Assembly: GCF_014334115.1 (NCBI RefSeq)
Contig: NZ_CP060494.1
Coordinates: 434,001-498,000, forward strand
Length of the DNA stretch: 64,000 bases
DNA from: Sphingosinithalassobacter sp. CS137
GTDB lineage: Bacteria; Pseudomonadota; Alphaproteobacteria; Sphingomonadales; Sphingomonadaceae
Direction of reading: 5' to 3'
The position numbers and the translations under genes were made by a program. The notes under the pieces were generated by a model that ran no database searches, was not told where the DNA came from, and saw nothing but the letters and a program-made list of their open reading frames with translations. Positions 17,293-26,114 of this stretch are shown in pieces; the stretch's first letter is position 1; the number at the start of each line of letters is the position of its first letter.

Positions 17293-19530
17293 TCAGAAGG
17301 CGGCGCGCAGCGTCACCTGGAAGAGCTGCCCCGATTCCTCGCGCTCGATCTCATATTCGTCGAGATCGCCTGCGGCGCGGTTTTCGAGGATCTCGGTCAA
17401 CGAATCCCCGTCATATTTGCGGAAATCCTCCTTCTTTTCGCGATTGAGGATGTTCTGCACCGAAAAGCGGAGCACGAAGCTGTTGCCGAACCGCTTCTCG
17501 ACAAAGGCCTCGAGATCCGGATCGTAGCGCAGCCACACCAGCTCGTCGAAATTGGATTCGAACGCTTCGCTGCGGCCCGAGATGGTGGCCCCGAAGCTCA
17601 GCTCCGCCGGCGCGACATTCTGGATGAACCCGGCGTTGTAGATATGGTGCGGCTGGTTGTTGAACCGCCGCTCCTCGCCGGTGAACGGATCGATCGTCGT
17701 GCTGTCGAGATAGGTGTAGTTGGCGAACAGCCCGGTCTGGCCGAAGCCGAACAGCTGCACCGGCGTGGAGAAATCGACTTCGACACCCCAGGTCTCGCCG
17801 TCGCCGATGTTGCGCGGCGTGAAGCTCTGGCCGTCGGGGCCGTTGGCGCCGGTCACCACCAGCTCGATCAGATCGCTGATATCGCGATAGAAGAGATTGA
17901 CGCCGACGATGCCGCGCGTGCCCAGCCGGCGCTCATAGCCGACATCAAGACCCCAGGCCTGTTCGTTGCGCAGATTCGGGTTGCCGATCGTCAGATCGTC
18001 GTCGCCGGGCGTCTCGTCCTGCTCATAAGGCGAGATGAGATCATAGTTCGGACGCCGAACGGTGCGCGCGAACGATGCACGGAACTGGTTCACGCTGTCC
18101 GGGGCGTAGCGCAGGTGCAGCGACGGATTGAGCATTTCGGAGTCGTAGGAGCCCGAGGCGGCCGTCCCGATCACGTCGCGGCGCGTGATTTCGTATCGCA
18201 GTCCGGCATCGACCGTGAACTCCGACCCGAATTCCTGCGTGACTCGCAGATAGGGGTCGTAGCGCTCTTCCTCGATGGTGAAGGCGTCGGACGTGAGCAG
18301 TCCGTCGTTCAGCCCCTCGCGATGCTTGGAGAGGAAATCGACCCCGGCCTTGATCCGCAGTCCGGCCGCATTCGACCAGGCGCCGTACAAGGTGCCGGTA
18401 TATTCGTCGTCGTCGATCGCGATGCTCTCCTCTTCGTCGATCTCGACATCCTCATAATCGTCTTCATTGTCGCCGACGAAAACGACCACGTCGGTGCGCT
18501 CGCGATAGGCATTCCAGCCGCCGGCGACGCCCAGCTCGAAGTTCCCGAGCGGCAGTCGGCCGTCAAAAGTCGCGGCATAGGTCTGCTGGCTGATGTCCTC
18601 ATGCTGAAGTTCGACCTCGTCGAAATCGAGCGTGTCGCCTTCGAAGGTGAGCGAGCGCTCGCGCTCGTCGCGATCGGTGTCGACGATCAGCCCGCCGATC
18701 CGGAACCGCCCGCCGTTGCCGATCTCGGTCGAGATCTCGGCGCTGGCCGAAAGATCACTACCGTCGCGCGTATCGTCCTGACGCTCGAGATCGTCGAACT
18801 CGGGGTCGGCGACATAGGTCGCCTCGTCGGCGTCGAGCTGCTCCGGCTCGCCGCCGAAGCGATAGGAGATCTTCTCCTTGGGATTGCGCCGTTCCTGATA
18901 GTTGAGCGCGAGCCAGAAATCGGTGCGATCGCCAAGATGCCCCGAATAGGCGAGCGCCGCGGACGGACGCACTTCGCCGTCGGCGTTGAACAACGCGCCG
19001 CCCTTCACGAAACCGCCTTCGAACGCGACCGCTTCCTTGGTGACGACATTGAGGGTGCCGGCGACGCCGGTGCTCGGCTGATCGGCGCGTGGCGAGCGGA
19101 CGATCTCGATCCGCTCGACCAGCTCGGCGGGAATGCGATCGACGAAGAAGCTGCCGTCCGCTTCGCCGCCGGGCACGCGGCGGCCGTTGATCAACACCTG
19201 GGTGAACCCGGCGGGAAGGCCGCGAAACTGGACCTGATCATATTCGAGCACGTCGGACGTGAAGGTCACGCCGGGCACGCGCTTGAGCATCTCGCCCACC
19301 GACACCGGCTCGAACCGCTGGAAATACTCCAGATCGTAGGACAGCACGGGATTGGGATCCTGGGTGCGATTGCGGAAGAAGATCTCACCGGTGACGAGGA
19401 TGTCCTGCGCGCTCTGTTCGGTTCCCGTCTGCGCGGCCGTTTCGCCGGGCGCGGCGTTCTGGGCCAGGGCAGGCGTGGCAGTGGCGAGCGCCGCAAGGGC
19501 GGCCCCGCCGAGAAGGCGCGACATCGTCAT
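17293..19530 (-). CDS. TonB-dependent outer-membrane receptor
   Basis: 745 residues. Signal peptide (cleavage near PALAQ), a plug domain with DILVTGEIFFRN (TonB-box-like start), FRGLPAGFTQVLINGRRVPGG and VERIEIVRSPRADQPSTGVAGTLNVVTK, then a 22-strand barrel ending in a terminal Phe (VTLRAAF). Energised import of a large or chelated substrate. The barrel is unusually acidic. ATG 19530 is selected: GGGGGAAG lies just upstream. It is divergent from the phytase gene across only 71 bp; such pairs are known in sphingomonads and caulobacters, suggesting uptake of phytate or its products, or a phosphate-linked substrate. Confidence 0.92.
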   Translation of the reverse strand: MTMSRLLGGAALAALATATPALAQNAAPGETAAQTGTEQSAQDILVTGEIFFRNRTQDPNPVLSYDLEYFQRFEPVSVGEMLKRVPGVTFTSDVLEYDQVQFRGLPAGFTQVLINGRRVPGGEADGSFFVDRIPAELVERIEIVRSPRADQPSTGVAGTLNVVTKEAVAFEGGFVKGGALFNADGEVRPSAALAYSGHLGDRTDFWLALNYQERRNPKEKISYRFGGEPEQLDADEATYVADPEFDDLERQDDTRDGSDLSASAEISTEIGNGGRFRIGGLIVDTDRDERERSLTFEGDTLDFDEVELQHEDISQQTYAATFDGRLPLGNFELGVAGGWNAYRERTDVVVFVGDNEDDYEDVEIDEEESIAIDDDEYTGTLYGAWSNAAGLRIKAGVDFLSKHREGLNDGLLTSDAFTIEEERYDPYLRVTQEFGSEFTVDAGLRYEITRRDVIGTAASGSYDSEMLNPSLHLRYAPDSVNQFRASFARTVRRPNYDLISPYEQDETPGDDDLTIGNPNLRNEQAWGLDVGYERRLGTRGIVGVNLFYRDISDLIELVVTGANGPDGQSFTPRNIGDGETWGVEVDFSTPVQLFGFGQTGLFANYTYLDSTTIDPFTGEERRFNNQPHHIYNAGFIQNVAPAELSFGATISGRSEAFESNFDELVWLRYDPDLEAFVEKRFGNSFVLRFSVQNILNREKKEDFRKYDGDSLTEILENRAAGDLDEYEIEREESGQLFQVTLRAAF

Positions 19531-19601
19531 GAAAACTTCCCCCATCTGGATTAGCGGCCTAGGTGCCGCGTGAAATCACGCTCGCGGAGAACAGGAGGAA
19601 C

Positions 19602-20657
19602 ATGACACCGATGCTACGGACTCGTTTCGCAGGCGTTGCAGGCGCGATTTTGGTCACAGGTTGCACCGCGGCCACACCGCCGCAGCTCCAGCTGCCGGCA
19701 AGCACAGTGCAGGCCGCCGCAGAGACCCGCCCGGTCGAGACCGCAGCCTCGGTGGACGCGGCCGACGACCCGGCGATCTGGGTGCCGGCGGGCGGCAATA
19801 CGACGCGGTTCGCCGGCCGCGACGTTGCCGGAGTGATCCTGGGCACCGACAAGAAAGCGGGCCTCTATGCCTATGACCTGACCGGCGAGGTGCTGCAGTT
19901 CCTGCCCGACGGGCTGCTCAACAACGTCGACCTGCGCCCGGACGGCGATGGCTTCATCGCGGCAGCATCGGACCGGGGGCGGATGGGCGTGGCGCTGTAT
20001 CGCTACAGCCCCGGCGGCGAACTCGTGCCCGCGGGCTTTATCGCCTCCGACGTCGGCGAACCCTATGGCATGTGCCTGGGGCGCTGGAACGATACGCTCG
20101 TCGCGGTGCTGGTCGCCAAGGACGGCGCGGTGCGGCTCTACCGGCTCGACGGGGACGGCACCGAGCTGCGGGGCAGCGAACAGGTGCGCTTCCGCCTCGC
20201 ATCGCAATCCGAAGGCTGCGTGGTCGACGACGCGACCGGCGATCTCTTCATCGGCGAGGAAAACCGCGGCGTGTGGCGGTTCACGCTTACCGATCCCGGC
20301 GCGCCGCCGGTGCTCGTCTCGGCCGTCGGCGACGGCGCGCTGGTCGCCGATGTCGAGGGTCTCGCCATCGTGGACGACGGGGGAACGCGCTATCTGATCG
20401 GATCGAGCCAGGGCGACGACGCCTTCGCGGTGTGGCAGCTGGGCGGCGATATGCCCGTGTATCGCGGGCGCTTTCGCGTGACCGGATCGGACGCGGCGGA
20501 CGCAGTGACCGGGACCGACGGAGTCGCGGCGCTGGGCGGCGCCGTGGGCCCGTATCCGCAGGGGCTGGTCGTGGTGCAGGACGATGTGAACACCGGCGGG
20601 CCGCAGAACTTCAAGCTGGTCGACTGGCGGGCGATTCGCGCCGCGCTGGAGCTTTGA
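19602..20657 (+). CDS. beta-propeller phytase (3-phytase) lipoprotein
   Basis: 351 residues. Lipoprotein signal with lipobox VTGC (Cys21), then a six-bladed propeller of the BPP family: VDAADDPAIWVPA, LGTDKKAGLYAYDL, NNVDLR, SEGCVVDDATGDLFIGEE, ADVEGLAI, LIGSSQGDDAFAVW and the C-terminal GPQNFKLVDWRAI. These Asp/Glu-rich turns are the Ca2+ and phosphate ligands. Hydrolyses phytate (myo-inositol hexakisphosphate) at the cell surface or periplasm. ATG 19602 lies 3 nt after AGGAGG; ATG 19611, 12 nt after it, is an alternative. Divergent with the TonB receptor. Confidence 0.92.
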   Translation: MTPMLRTRFAGVAGAILVTGCTAATPPQLQLPASTVQAAAETRPVETAASVDAADDPAIWVPAGGNTTRFAGRDVAGVILGTDKKAGLYAYDLTGEVLQFLPDGLLNNVDLRPDGDGFIAAASDRGRMGVALYRYSPGGELVPAGFIASDVGEPYGMCLGRWNDTLVAVLVAKDGAVRLYRLDGDGTELRGSEQVRFRLASQSEGCVVDDATGDLFIGEENRGVWRFTLTDPGAPPVLVSAVGDGALVADVEGLAIVDDGGTRYLIGSSQGDDAFAVWQLGGDMPVYRGRFRVTGSDAADAVTGTDGVAALGGAVGPYPQGLVVVQDDVNTGGPQNFKLVDWRAIRAALEL

Positions 20658-20766
20658 CGTAGGCGATCGGCTCCCCTAGGCTCCGCCCGCGCGCCAGCTT
20701 CTCTCCGGCGCGCGTTCGGAAGCCGTTACCGCACGGGGCGGCGATACAGGAACGAAGGGAATTTCC

Positions 20767-21072
20767 ATGAAGCGATCGATTCTGATCCCCGCCGCGGCCG
20801 CACTCGCCGCGTTTGGCGTCTCCGCATGCAGCCAGGAAGCCGAGACCCAGACCGAGCAGGCCGCGGACGCGATCGGCGACGATATCGAAGCCGGTGCCGA
20901 TCAGGTGGGCCAGGAGGCTTCCGAGTTCGGCCAGGACGTCGAGCAAGGCGCCGAGGCGGTCGGCCAGGAAATCGAAGAAGGCGCCGAGCAGACCGGTGCG
21001 GCGATCGAGAATGGCGCGGAAGCAACCGAAGCCGAGATCGAGGAAGAAACCGACGGACGCCCCGACATGTGA
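20767..21072 (+). CDS. small acidic helical lipoprotein
   Basis: 101 residues. Lipoprotein signal with lipobox VSAC (Cys21). The mature part is a continuous acidic amphipathic helix built of about 11-residue repeats (AADAIGDDIEAGADQ, then QDVEQGAEAVGQEIEEGAEQ, with ENGAEATEAEIEEE), like LEA- or apolipoprotein-type repeats. Strong GAAGGGAA site before ATG 20767. Predicted periplasmic membrane-surface helix; function unknown. Follows the phytase by 109 bp and ends just before a 12-bp hairpin. Confidence 0.78.
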   Translation: MKRSILIPAAAALAAFGVSACSQEAETQTEQAADAIGDDIEAGADQVGQEASEFGQDVEQGAEAVGQEIEEGAEQTGAAIENGAEATEAEIEEETDGRPDM

Positions 21073-21078
21073 TCCGCC

Positions 21079-21109
21079 TTCCGGGCCGCGGCGCTCCCGC
21101 GGCCCGGAA
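21079..21109 (+). terminator. strong GC hairpin after the small lipoprotein
   Basis: Perfect 12-bp inverted repeat TTCCGGGCCGCG / CGCGGCCCGGAA with a 7-nt loop, 6 bp after the stop. No T-tract, so either Rho-assisted termination or 3' end protection. The remaining gap (21110-21353) shows nothing coding or structured. Confidence 0.55.
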
Positions 21110-21353
21110 TATTCACTGCCCCGGCCCCGGGCCCGCCTTCTCCCGCGCCGCTCCCTCCCCTTTCCCTCCGATAGCCGGCCGACCCGTGACCGTTCGGCCC
21201 CCGCGCTCGCTTCGGCCGTGACCGCACTCCGGCGAGCCGCCCCACTCCGCTCCTCCACAGGCGCACTGCGCCCAGCCCCTCGGAACTCACCAGCGCGCGG
21301 AACGCTGTGAAAGCCGACGGTTGCGCGCATCGAAGCCGCGGGGAGGAGATCCA

Positions 21354-22400
21354 TTGCCCGACACATCCGACACCCGGACCCGCTCCTTCGGTTTCATCGG
21401 ACGCGTGCTGATCGTCCTCGGGCTCGCGAGTCTGGTGTTCCTGCTGTGGCAGTTGCGGTCGATGCTGCTGCTGATCTTCGGCGCGATCCTAGTGTGCGTC
21501 ATCATCCGCGCCCTCGCCCGCAGAATCCTGCGTTATCTTCCGGTTCCCGATGGTGTCGCGGTGGCGATCAGCGTGATCTCCATCACTGCGGCCCTCGGTT
21601 TGGGCGGCTGGCTCTTCGGCGAGCAGATCAGCGCCGAAGTGGAGGAAGTCGCCCAAAACCTTCCGGACGCCTGGACGGCGCTCGAGCAACGGCTGGTGCA
21701 GGTCGGGCTGGACGGCGAGCTGCAGCAGGCGGTAGCCAGCATCCGCGACAGCGCAGGCGCCGTGCTGGCCAACGCCGGGCGCTTCGTGCTGGCGATCGGC
21801 GGCGGGATCACCGACGCGATCGTCGTGATCGTCGGCGGCGTCTATCTCGCCGCGCAGCCCGGGATGTACCGCCGCGGCACCATCAGGCTGTTCCCGCCGC
21901 GCCGCAGGGACGTCGCAGCGGACGCGCTGGACAAGAGCGGCAAGGCGCTCCGGCTCTGGCTGAAGGGCCAGCTCATTTCGATGACCGTGGTCGGCGTTCT
22001 CACCGGGCTGGGCCTGTGGCTGCTCGGCGTGCCGGGCGCGCTGGCACTGGGCCTGATCGCGGCGCTTCTGGAATTCATTCCGCTGATCGGCCCGATCGCC
22101 GCGGCCGTGCCGGGGGTGCTGCTCGCGCTCGCGGTGGATCCGATGCTCGCGGTGTGGACCGCGCTCCTCTATCTGGTGATCCAGCAAGTCGAGGGGAATC
22201 TCCTCCAGCCGCTGGTGCAGCAATATGCGGTGCACCTGCCGCCGGTGGTGCTGCTGTTCTCGCTGATCGGCTTCGGCCTGTTGTTCGGCGCGCTGGGCGT
22301 GCTGCTGGCCGCGCCGCTGACGGTGGTCACCTATGTGCTGGTGCAGCGGCTCTATGTCGAGGAAGCACTGGAGCGGGAGGAACCCCGCGCCCGCAGCTGA
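21354..22400 (+). CDS. AI-2E family (UPF0118/PerM) membrane transporter
   Basis: 348 residues, about eight transmembrane helices with a soluble central part. Family features: paired N-terminal helices (FGFIGRVLIVLGLASLVFLL), the long amphipathic EVEEVAQNLPDAWTALEQR, the LKGQLISMTVVGVLTGLGL helix and the conserved LLEFIPLIGPIAAAVPGVLLAL. Substrates in the family vary (AI-2, Na+/H+ or unknown). Start TTG 21354 is chosen because GGAGGAG lies 5-6 nt before it; an in-frame TTG at 21321 has no such site. Confidence 0.88.
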   Translation: MPDTSDTRTRSFGFIGRVLIVLGLASLVFLLWQLRSMLLLIFGAILVCVIIRALARRILRYLPVPDGVAVAISVISITAALGLGGWLFGEQISAEVEEVAQNLPDAWTALEQRLVQVGLDGELQQAVASIRDSAGAVLANAGRFVLAIGGGITDAIVVIVGGVYLAAQPGMYRRGTIRLFPPRRRDVAADALDKSGKALRLWLKGQLISMTVVGVLTGLGLWLLGVPGALALGLIAALLEFIPLIGPIAAAVPGVLLALAVDPMLAVWTALLYLVIQQVEGNLLQPLVQQYAVHLPPVVLLFSLIGFGLLFGALGVLLAAPLTVVTYVLVQRLYVEEALEREEPRARS

Positions 22401-22429
22401 CGTAGCGCCACGGGCGCGTCTCGGCAGGA

Positions 22430-22509
<80 letters not shown>

Positions 22510-22558
22510 ACGCTCGTGCCGCCTAGGCGCTTGAGAGCGAACGCACAAGAGCGGCCGC

Positions 22559-22635
22559 TGGTGGGCCCGGCAGGACTCGAACCCGCAACCTAGCCGTTAT
22601 GAGCGGCCAGCTCTAACCGATTGAGCTACAGGCCC
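22559..22635 (-). tRNA. tRNA with anticodon CAT, probably tRNA-Ile2 (else elongator Met)
   Basis: Complete cloverleaf on the minus strand: acceptor GGGCCTG / CGGGCCC (one G-T pair), D-arm AGCTCAATCGGTTAGAGCT, anticodon arm GGCCG-CTCATAA-CGGCT, T-arm with GGTTCGAGTCC, discriminator A and encoded CCA. Not the initiator type (first pair G-C, not mismatched). From recalled alphaproteobacterial tRNA-Ile2 genes the GGxCCTGTAGCTCAAT start and CGCTCATAACGG loop fit a lysidine-modified Ile tRNA better than Met. The first 10 nt overlap the 3' end of the deacetylase gene upstream. Confidence 0.93.
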
Positions 22636-23735
22636 CCAGCGCCACCGGCGATAGCGGAGGTTTCGGTCTTCCTGCAAGCGACTGCGGGCCGCGCCGCATC
22701 GGCGGCCTTCAGCACCGCTTCGACCGATGCCGGCGCGACGCCGTGCCGATCGAGCGCGTCGAGCATCCGTTCCCACCAGCGATGGAAGGCAGTGAGATCG
22801 GCCAGATCGCGGACATAGGGCGTATGGCCGGGCACCAGCGACGGCGAGTGATAGGAGAAGTTGAGAACCCGGACACCCTCGCCCAGCGCGATGCGCACTG
22901 CCTCCAGCGCTTCGTCGAGCGGCATGTCCTCGGGCGTGAGCGCGACTCGCGACAGCAGCCTCAGCCGGGCCGCGACGCCGCGCCCGCGCGGAACGCGACC
23001 GAGCGCGCGGTGCAGGCCAGACCCCGCGCGGCGGGCTCGCCCAGTGAAGACAGTGGTCAGCGGGAGCTCCACCAGCGTGCGCTCAGGCCCCGCGAAAAAG
23101 GCGTGGTTGCCGATCGCGGAGAAATCGGGCCCGGCTTCACCCGAATAGTCATAAGCCGCCCGCATCGAGCTATCGAGGCGATAGCCCTCGGCCGCGAGCA
23201 GCGCGAGCGTATCGGGCCCGAGGCCGTAGCGCCCGGCCCGATAGACCAGCGGGCGGAAACCGAATGCCCGGGCGATCGCCTGAGTCAGTTCGCGCAGCTT
23301 CGCCGCCTGGAGCGCGCGCGGCAGATTGCCGGTGAAGCTGTTCGGCCCGCTGACCGGCTCGTCATGCGGCGGATTGACCCACGGGTGGAGCTGCGCCCCG
23401 ATCGTCGAACAGCCGTCGTCGAGCAACCGGCGCAGCACCGCGACCGCGCCCGGCGACATGGCGACCGGATGATCGACCAGATAGGCCACCGGCACGCCGC
23501 GCTCGGCAAAGCGGGCATGCATTTCCGGAAGCGCCTCGATGGCCGTGGTAGAGCGCGCTTCCCGACGGAAGGGCTGGCTCCAGTCGAACTCCTCTTCGGT
23601 ATCGACGAACACGGTGAACCGCGTCCCGAACGAATCCGGCCATGGGATCAGTGCGTCCGCCGCTGGCGGCGGAACGCGATAGCCCGAAGGCTTCCCGGCG
23701 GCGGGCGGGCGTGTGCGCTTCCCCTGCCCCGGCAT
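22626..23735 (-). CDS. polysaccharide deacetylase family protein (NodB-like fold)
   Basis: 369 residues. The NodB-homology domain starts at about residue 38: TVFVDTEEEFDW supplies the metal/catalytic acidic residues, GAQLHPWVNPPHDEP the His motif, YRAGRYGLG the conserved arginine-tyrosine strand, and NFSYHSPSLVPGHTPYV a late His. No signal peptide, so cytosolic; probably deacetylates a surface-glycan precursor. Start ATG 23735 overlaps the stop of the histidine-kinase gene (TGATG), so the two are translationally coupled. Its own stop codon TAG lies inside the adjacent tRNA gene. Confidence 0.85.
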   Translation of the reverse strand: MPGQGKRTRPPAAGKPSGYRVPPPAADALIPWPDSFGTRFTVFVDTEEEFDWSQPFRREARSTTAIEALPEMHARFAERGVPVAYLVDHPVAMSPGAVAVLRRLLDDGCSTIGAQLHPWVNPPHDEPVSGPNSFTGNLPRALQAAKLRELTQAIARAFGFRPLVYRAGRYGLGPDTLALLAAEGYRLDSSMRAAYDYSGEAGPDFSAIGNHAFFAGPERTLVELPLTTVFTGRARRAGSGLHRALGRVPRGRGVAARLRLLSRVALTPEDMPLDEALEAVRIALGEGVRVLNFSYHSPSLVPGHTPYVRDLADLTAFHRWWERMLDALDRHGVAPASVEAVLKAADAARPAVACRKTETSAIAGGAGGL

Positions 23736-25927
23736 CAGTTCAGATGTGCTTGCTCCACCGGCGCACTAACCGCCGCGGGAAGGCGCAATGTCAAGCTGTC
23801 CGCGCCGATCACCAGCGATCCGTCGAGCTCCTTGGCGAGATTGCGCGCCAAGCGAAGCGCAAATCCGGTGCCGAGCAGGGTCGCGTCGCTTCCCTCGTCG
23901 TCGATCCCGAGCATCGCCTCGCCGGGAAAATCGGCCAGAGCCGCCGGACGTTCGAGCCAGATGGCGACGGTATCGGCGCCTTCGATTCCCATGCGGACGC
24001 CCACACGTTCGCCGCGGTCGCTGGCGGAAACCAGCGTGGCCATCAGCCGCGAGAGCAGTCGCTCGACGGCGCGCCGATCACCGCTGACGGAGAGATTGTC
24101 GACCGGAAGCGCGATCCACGACCCACGCAGCTCGGCGAGCGGAGCGAGGTCGTCGGCGATGCCGCAGAGCAGCGGACGCAGCGCCACCGTACCGGGAACC
24201 AACGCCAGCGCGTCGCTTTCGATCCGGGCCGCGAGGTCGAGATCGTCGATCGCTCCGAGCAGTTCCTTGGCCTGGGTGCGGATCACGCCGGCGCGATCAC
24301 GATAGGGCTCGGGCACCGGGCCGAGGATCTGGGTTTCGATCATCTCGGCGAAGCCGGCGATCGCATTGGTGGGCGTGCGCAGCTCGTGAACGAGCTGGCG
24401 CAGCGAATCGGCCGGCGTCGCCGGCGCGGGACGGCTCGGCTCGGCACGCTCGTCGGTGCGCGGGCGGCGCGCCGTGCCGCGATAGCCGGTGAAGCGTCCG
24501 CTCGCGGGATCGAACACCGGAATGCCGGAGATGAGCCAGTCGCCGGCTGCGTCGGTCTCGCCCTCGACCGAGAGCCGCGCGTTCGAAAAACCGGCGCGGC
24601 GCCGGAACGCGCCCGCAGCGACTCCGTCGACTCGCGCAGTGCCGGGCACTCCCTGCAGATCGAGTGAGAGCCCGACGAGCGGTGCGCGCGAAACACCCTC
24701 AACCCAGCGGATCACCCCCTTCAAATCGGTTTCGAAGCGGAAACCCGCCGCTTCGGGCTCGCGCACCGGCGAAGGGGATTCGGGCGCTTCCTGCTGGCGG
24801 CGCCAGAAGGCGTCGATTCGCGCGACGACTTCGGAAATCTGGAACGGCCCCTCGGGATCGGCGCCCGGCCCGGCCTCGCGTTGCGCCTCCGGTTCGGCTT
24901 CCGCTTCCTGCGCGGCCGCCGCCGTGTCGCGCTCCGCGAGCATCGTTTCTTTCCCGGTCATCGCCGGACCTTGAGCCACGCCACCGGGCTCGGCAACCGT
25001 TGCGTCGGCCGGTTCGGCGCTCGCTGTCCCGCTTTCGGGCGGAGCCGGCGCGGGGACGGCCTGTACGGCGCCCGCAGCATAGGAAGCCGCCACGCCGGCA
25101 AGCGCGACGAAGGAGAAATCCTCTTCGGCCGCTTCCTGGGGCTCGGCAGCGACAGCGGGTGCCGCAATCGGGTCGGGCAGTCGTGCGCGCTCGGGCGCGA
25201 GCACAAGCGGCGGCTGAGGCGGTTCGGCAGGCACCGGCAGGGCCGCGACTGGCTCGACCGGCTCCGGCGGCTCGACCCCCTCCGGCGCCGGGCTCGCGAC
25301 GACGTGCGCCCAGTCGAGCACCCGGTCCTGCGCCATTTCCAGCTCGGATGCGGGAGCAGGTTGCGGCGCATTCACGGCCATCACCGGCGCGGGCGAAGCG
25401 ATGACATCGTTCCAGTCGATCGGCTCCGCCTCGGCTGCGGGTGCGACTTCCTCGGCCGACACGACCTCCGCCGCCGGTGCTTCGGCAAGCGCTGAAGGCT
25501 CGCCGGCCAGGATGAAATCGGCCGATCCGAATGCGTCGAGTGCCCGCTTCACGGCCGGACCGAGCTCGCGCCGTCCGCGCAGCACTGCGCGCGCGGCGGA
25601 GGAAATATCGGGGAGCAGCGCGATCCATTCGGACGAGGTGAGCCGAGCGGTGCGCAGCACCGGCGCCGCGATCTTGATGTCGTCGACTGCGAACAGCCGC
25701 ACCAGTGCCATCGGAGGATCGGCATATTCCAGCCCCCGCGCACTGGCGGCACGCACCGGCGCGGGAACATGGGGGCGGATCGTATGCAGCGTCGAAAGCG
25801 CGCGCGCGTCCGGCGGCACGCGGCGGCGGCCGATCAGATCGACGAGCTGGCGCCAGGCGGACTGCATGCCGAAGGGCGACGACACATCGCCTGCCAGGAC
25901 CGTCTCAAGAGTATCGTCGAAGCGCAC
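23735..25927 (-). CDS. large histidine-kinase-like sensor protein
   Basis: 730 residues from the GTG at 25927, chosen because it yields the N-terminus RFDDTLETVLAGD and omits an Arg-rich upstream stretch (the frame is open to 26035). Order: helical N-terminal domain (1-170), a long Ala/Pro/Glu-rich linker (about 170-400), a PAS-like segment (about 405-490), then a dimerisation H-box with His514 in LVHELRTPTNAIAGF. The ATPase half is divergent: the usual Asn of the N-box and the DxGxG box are not seen, while a G2-like GTGFALRLARNL is present. Possibly a poor or regulatory kinase. No response regulator is adjacent. Confidence 0.75.
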   Translation of the reverse strand: MRFDDTLETVLAGDVSSPFGMQSAWRQLVDLIGRRRVPPDARALSTLHTIRPHVPAPVRAASARGLEYADPPMALVRLFAVDDIKIAAPVLRTARLTSSEWIALLPDISSAARAVLRGRRELGPAVKRALDAFGSADFILAGEPSALAEAPAAEVVSAEEVAPAAEAEPIDWNDVIASPAPVMAVNAPQPAPASELEMAQDRVLDWAHVVASPAPEGVEPPEPVEPVAALPVPAEPPQPPLVLAPERARLPDPIAAPAVAAEPQEAAEEDFSFVALAGVAASYAAGAVQAVPAPAPPESGTASAEPADATVAEPGGVAQGPAMTGKETMLAERDTAAAAQEAEAEPEAQREAGPGADPEGPFQISEVVARIDAFWRRQQEAPESPSPVREPEAAGFRFETDLKGVIRWVEGVSRAPLVGLSLDLQGVPGTARVDGVAAGAFRRRAGFSNARLSVEGETDAAGDWLISGIPVFDPASGRFTGYRGTARRPRTDERAEPSRPAPATPADSLRQLVHELRTPTNAIAGFAEMIETQILGPVPEPYRDRAGVIRTQAKELLGAIDDLDLAARIESDALALVPGTVALRPLLCGIADDLAPLAELRGSWIALPVDNLSVSGDRRAVERLLSRLMATLVSASDRGERVGVRMGIEGADTVAIWLERPAALADFPGEAMLGIDDEGSDATLLGTGFALRLARNLAKELDGSLVIGADSLTLRLPAAVSAPVEQAHLN

Positions 25928-26114
25928 GCGCCGCCTTGTTCCTCTGCTGCCGCGTTCGCCGCGGCGTAAGGATTTCTTAACGGCTGGGGCATTCCTTCGG
26001 AACACTCGATTTCGGCACGTCGCAATGTGGGACAATTGCGTTGCCGAGTAATAATATAAGGCTTATCCCGGCTGCCGAGCACGATCGGTGCGCCAAAGCG
26101 AATCTGGGGGACGA

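Noticed and set aside
17182..19554. Long plus-strand open frame across the TonB receptor
   Set aside because: Antisense to a gene with intact plug and barrel motifs; GC-rich DNA leaves complementary frames open by chance.
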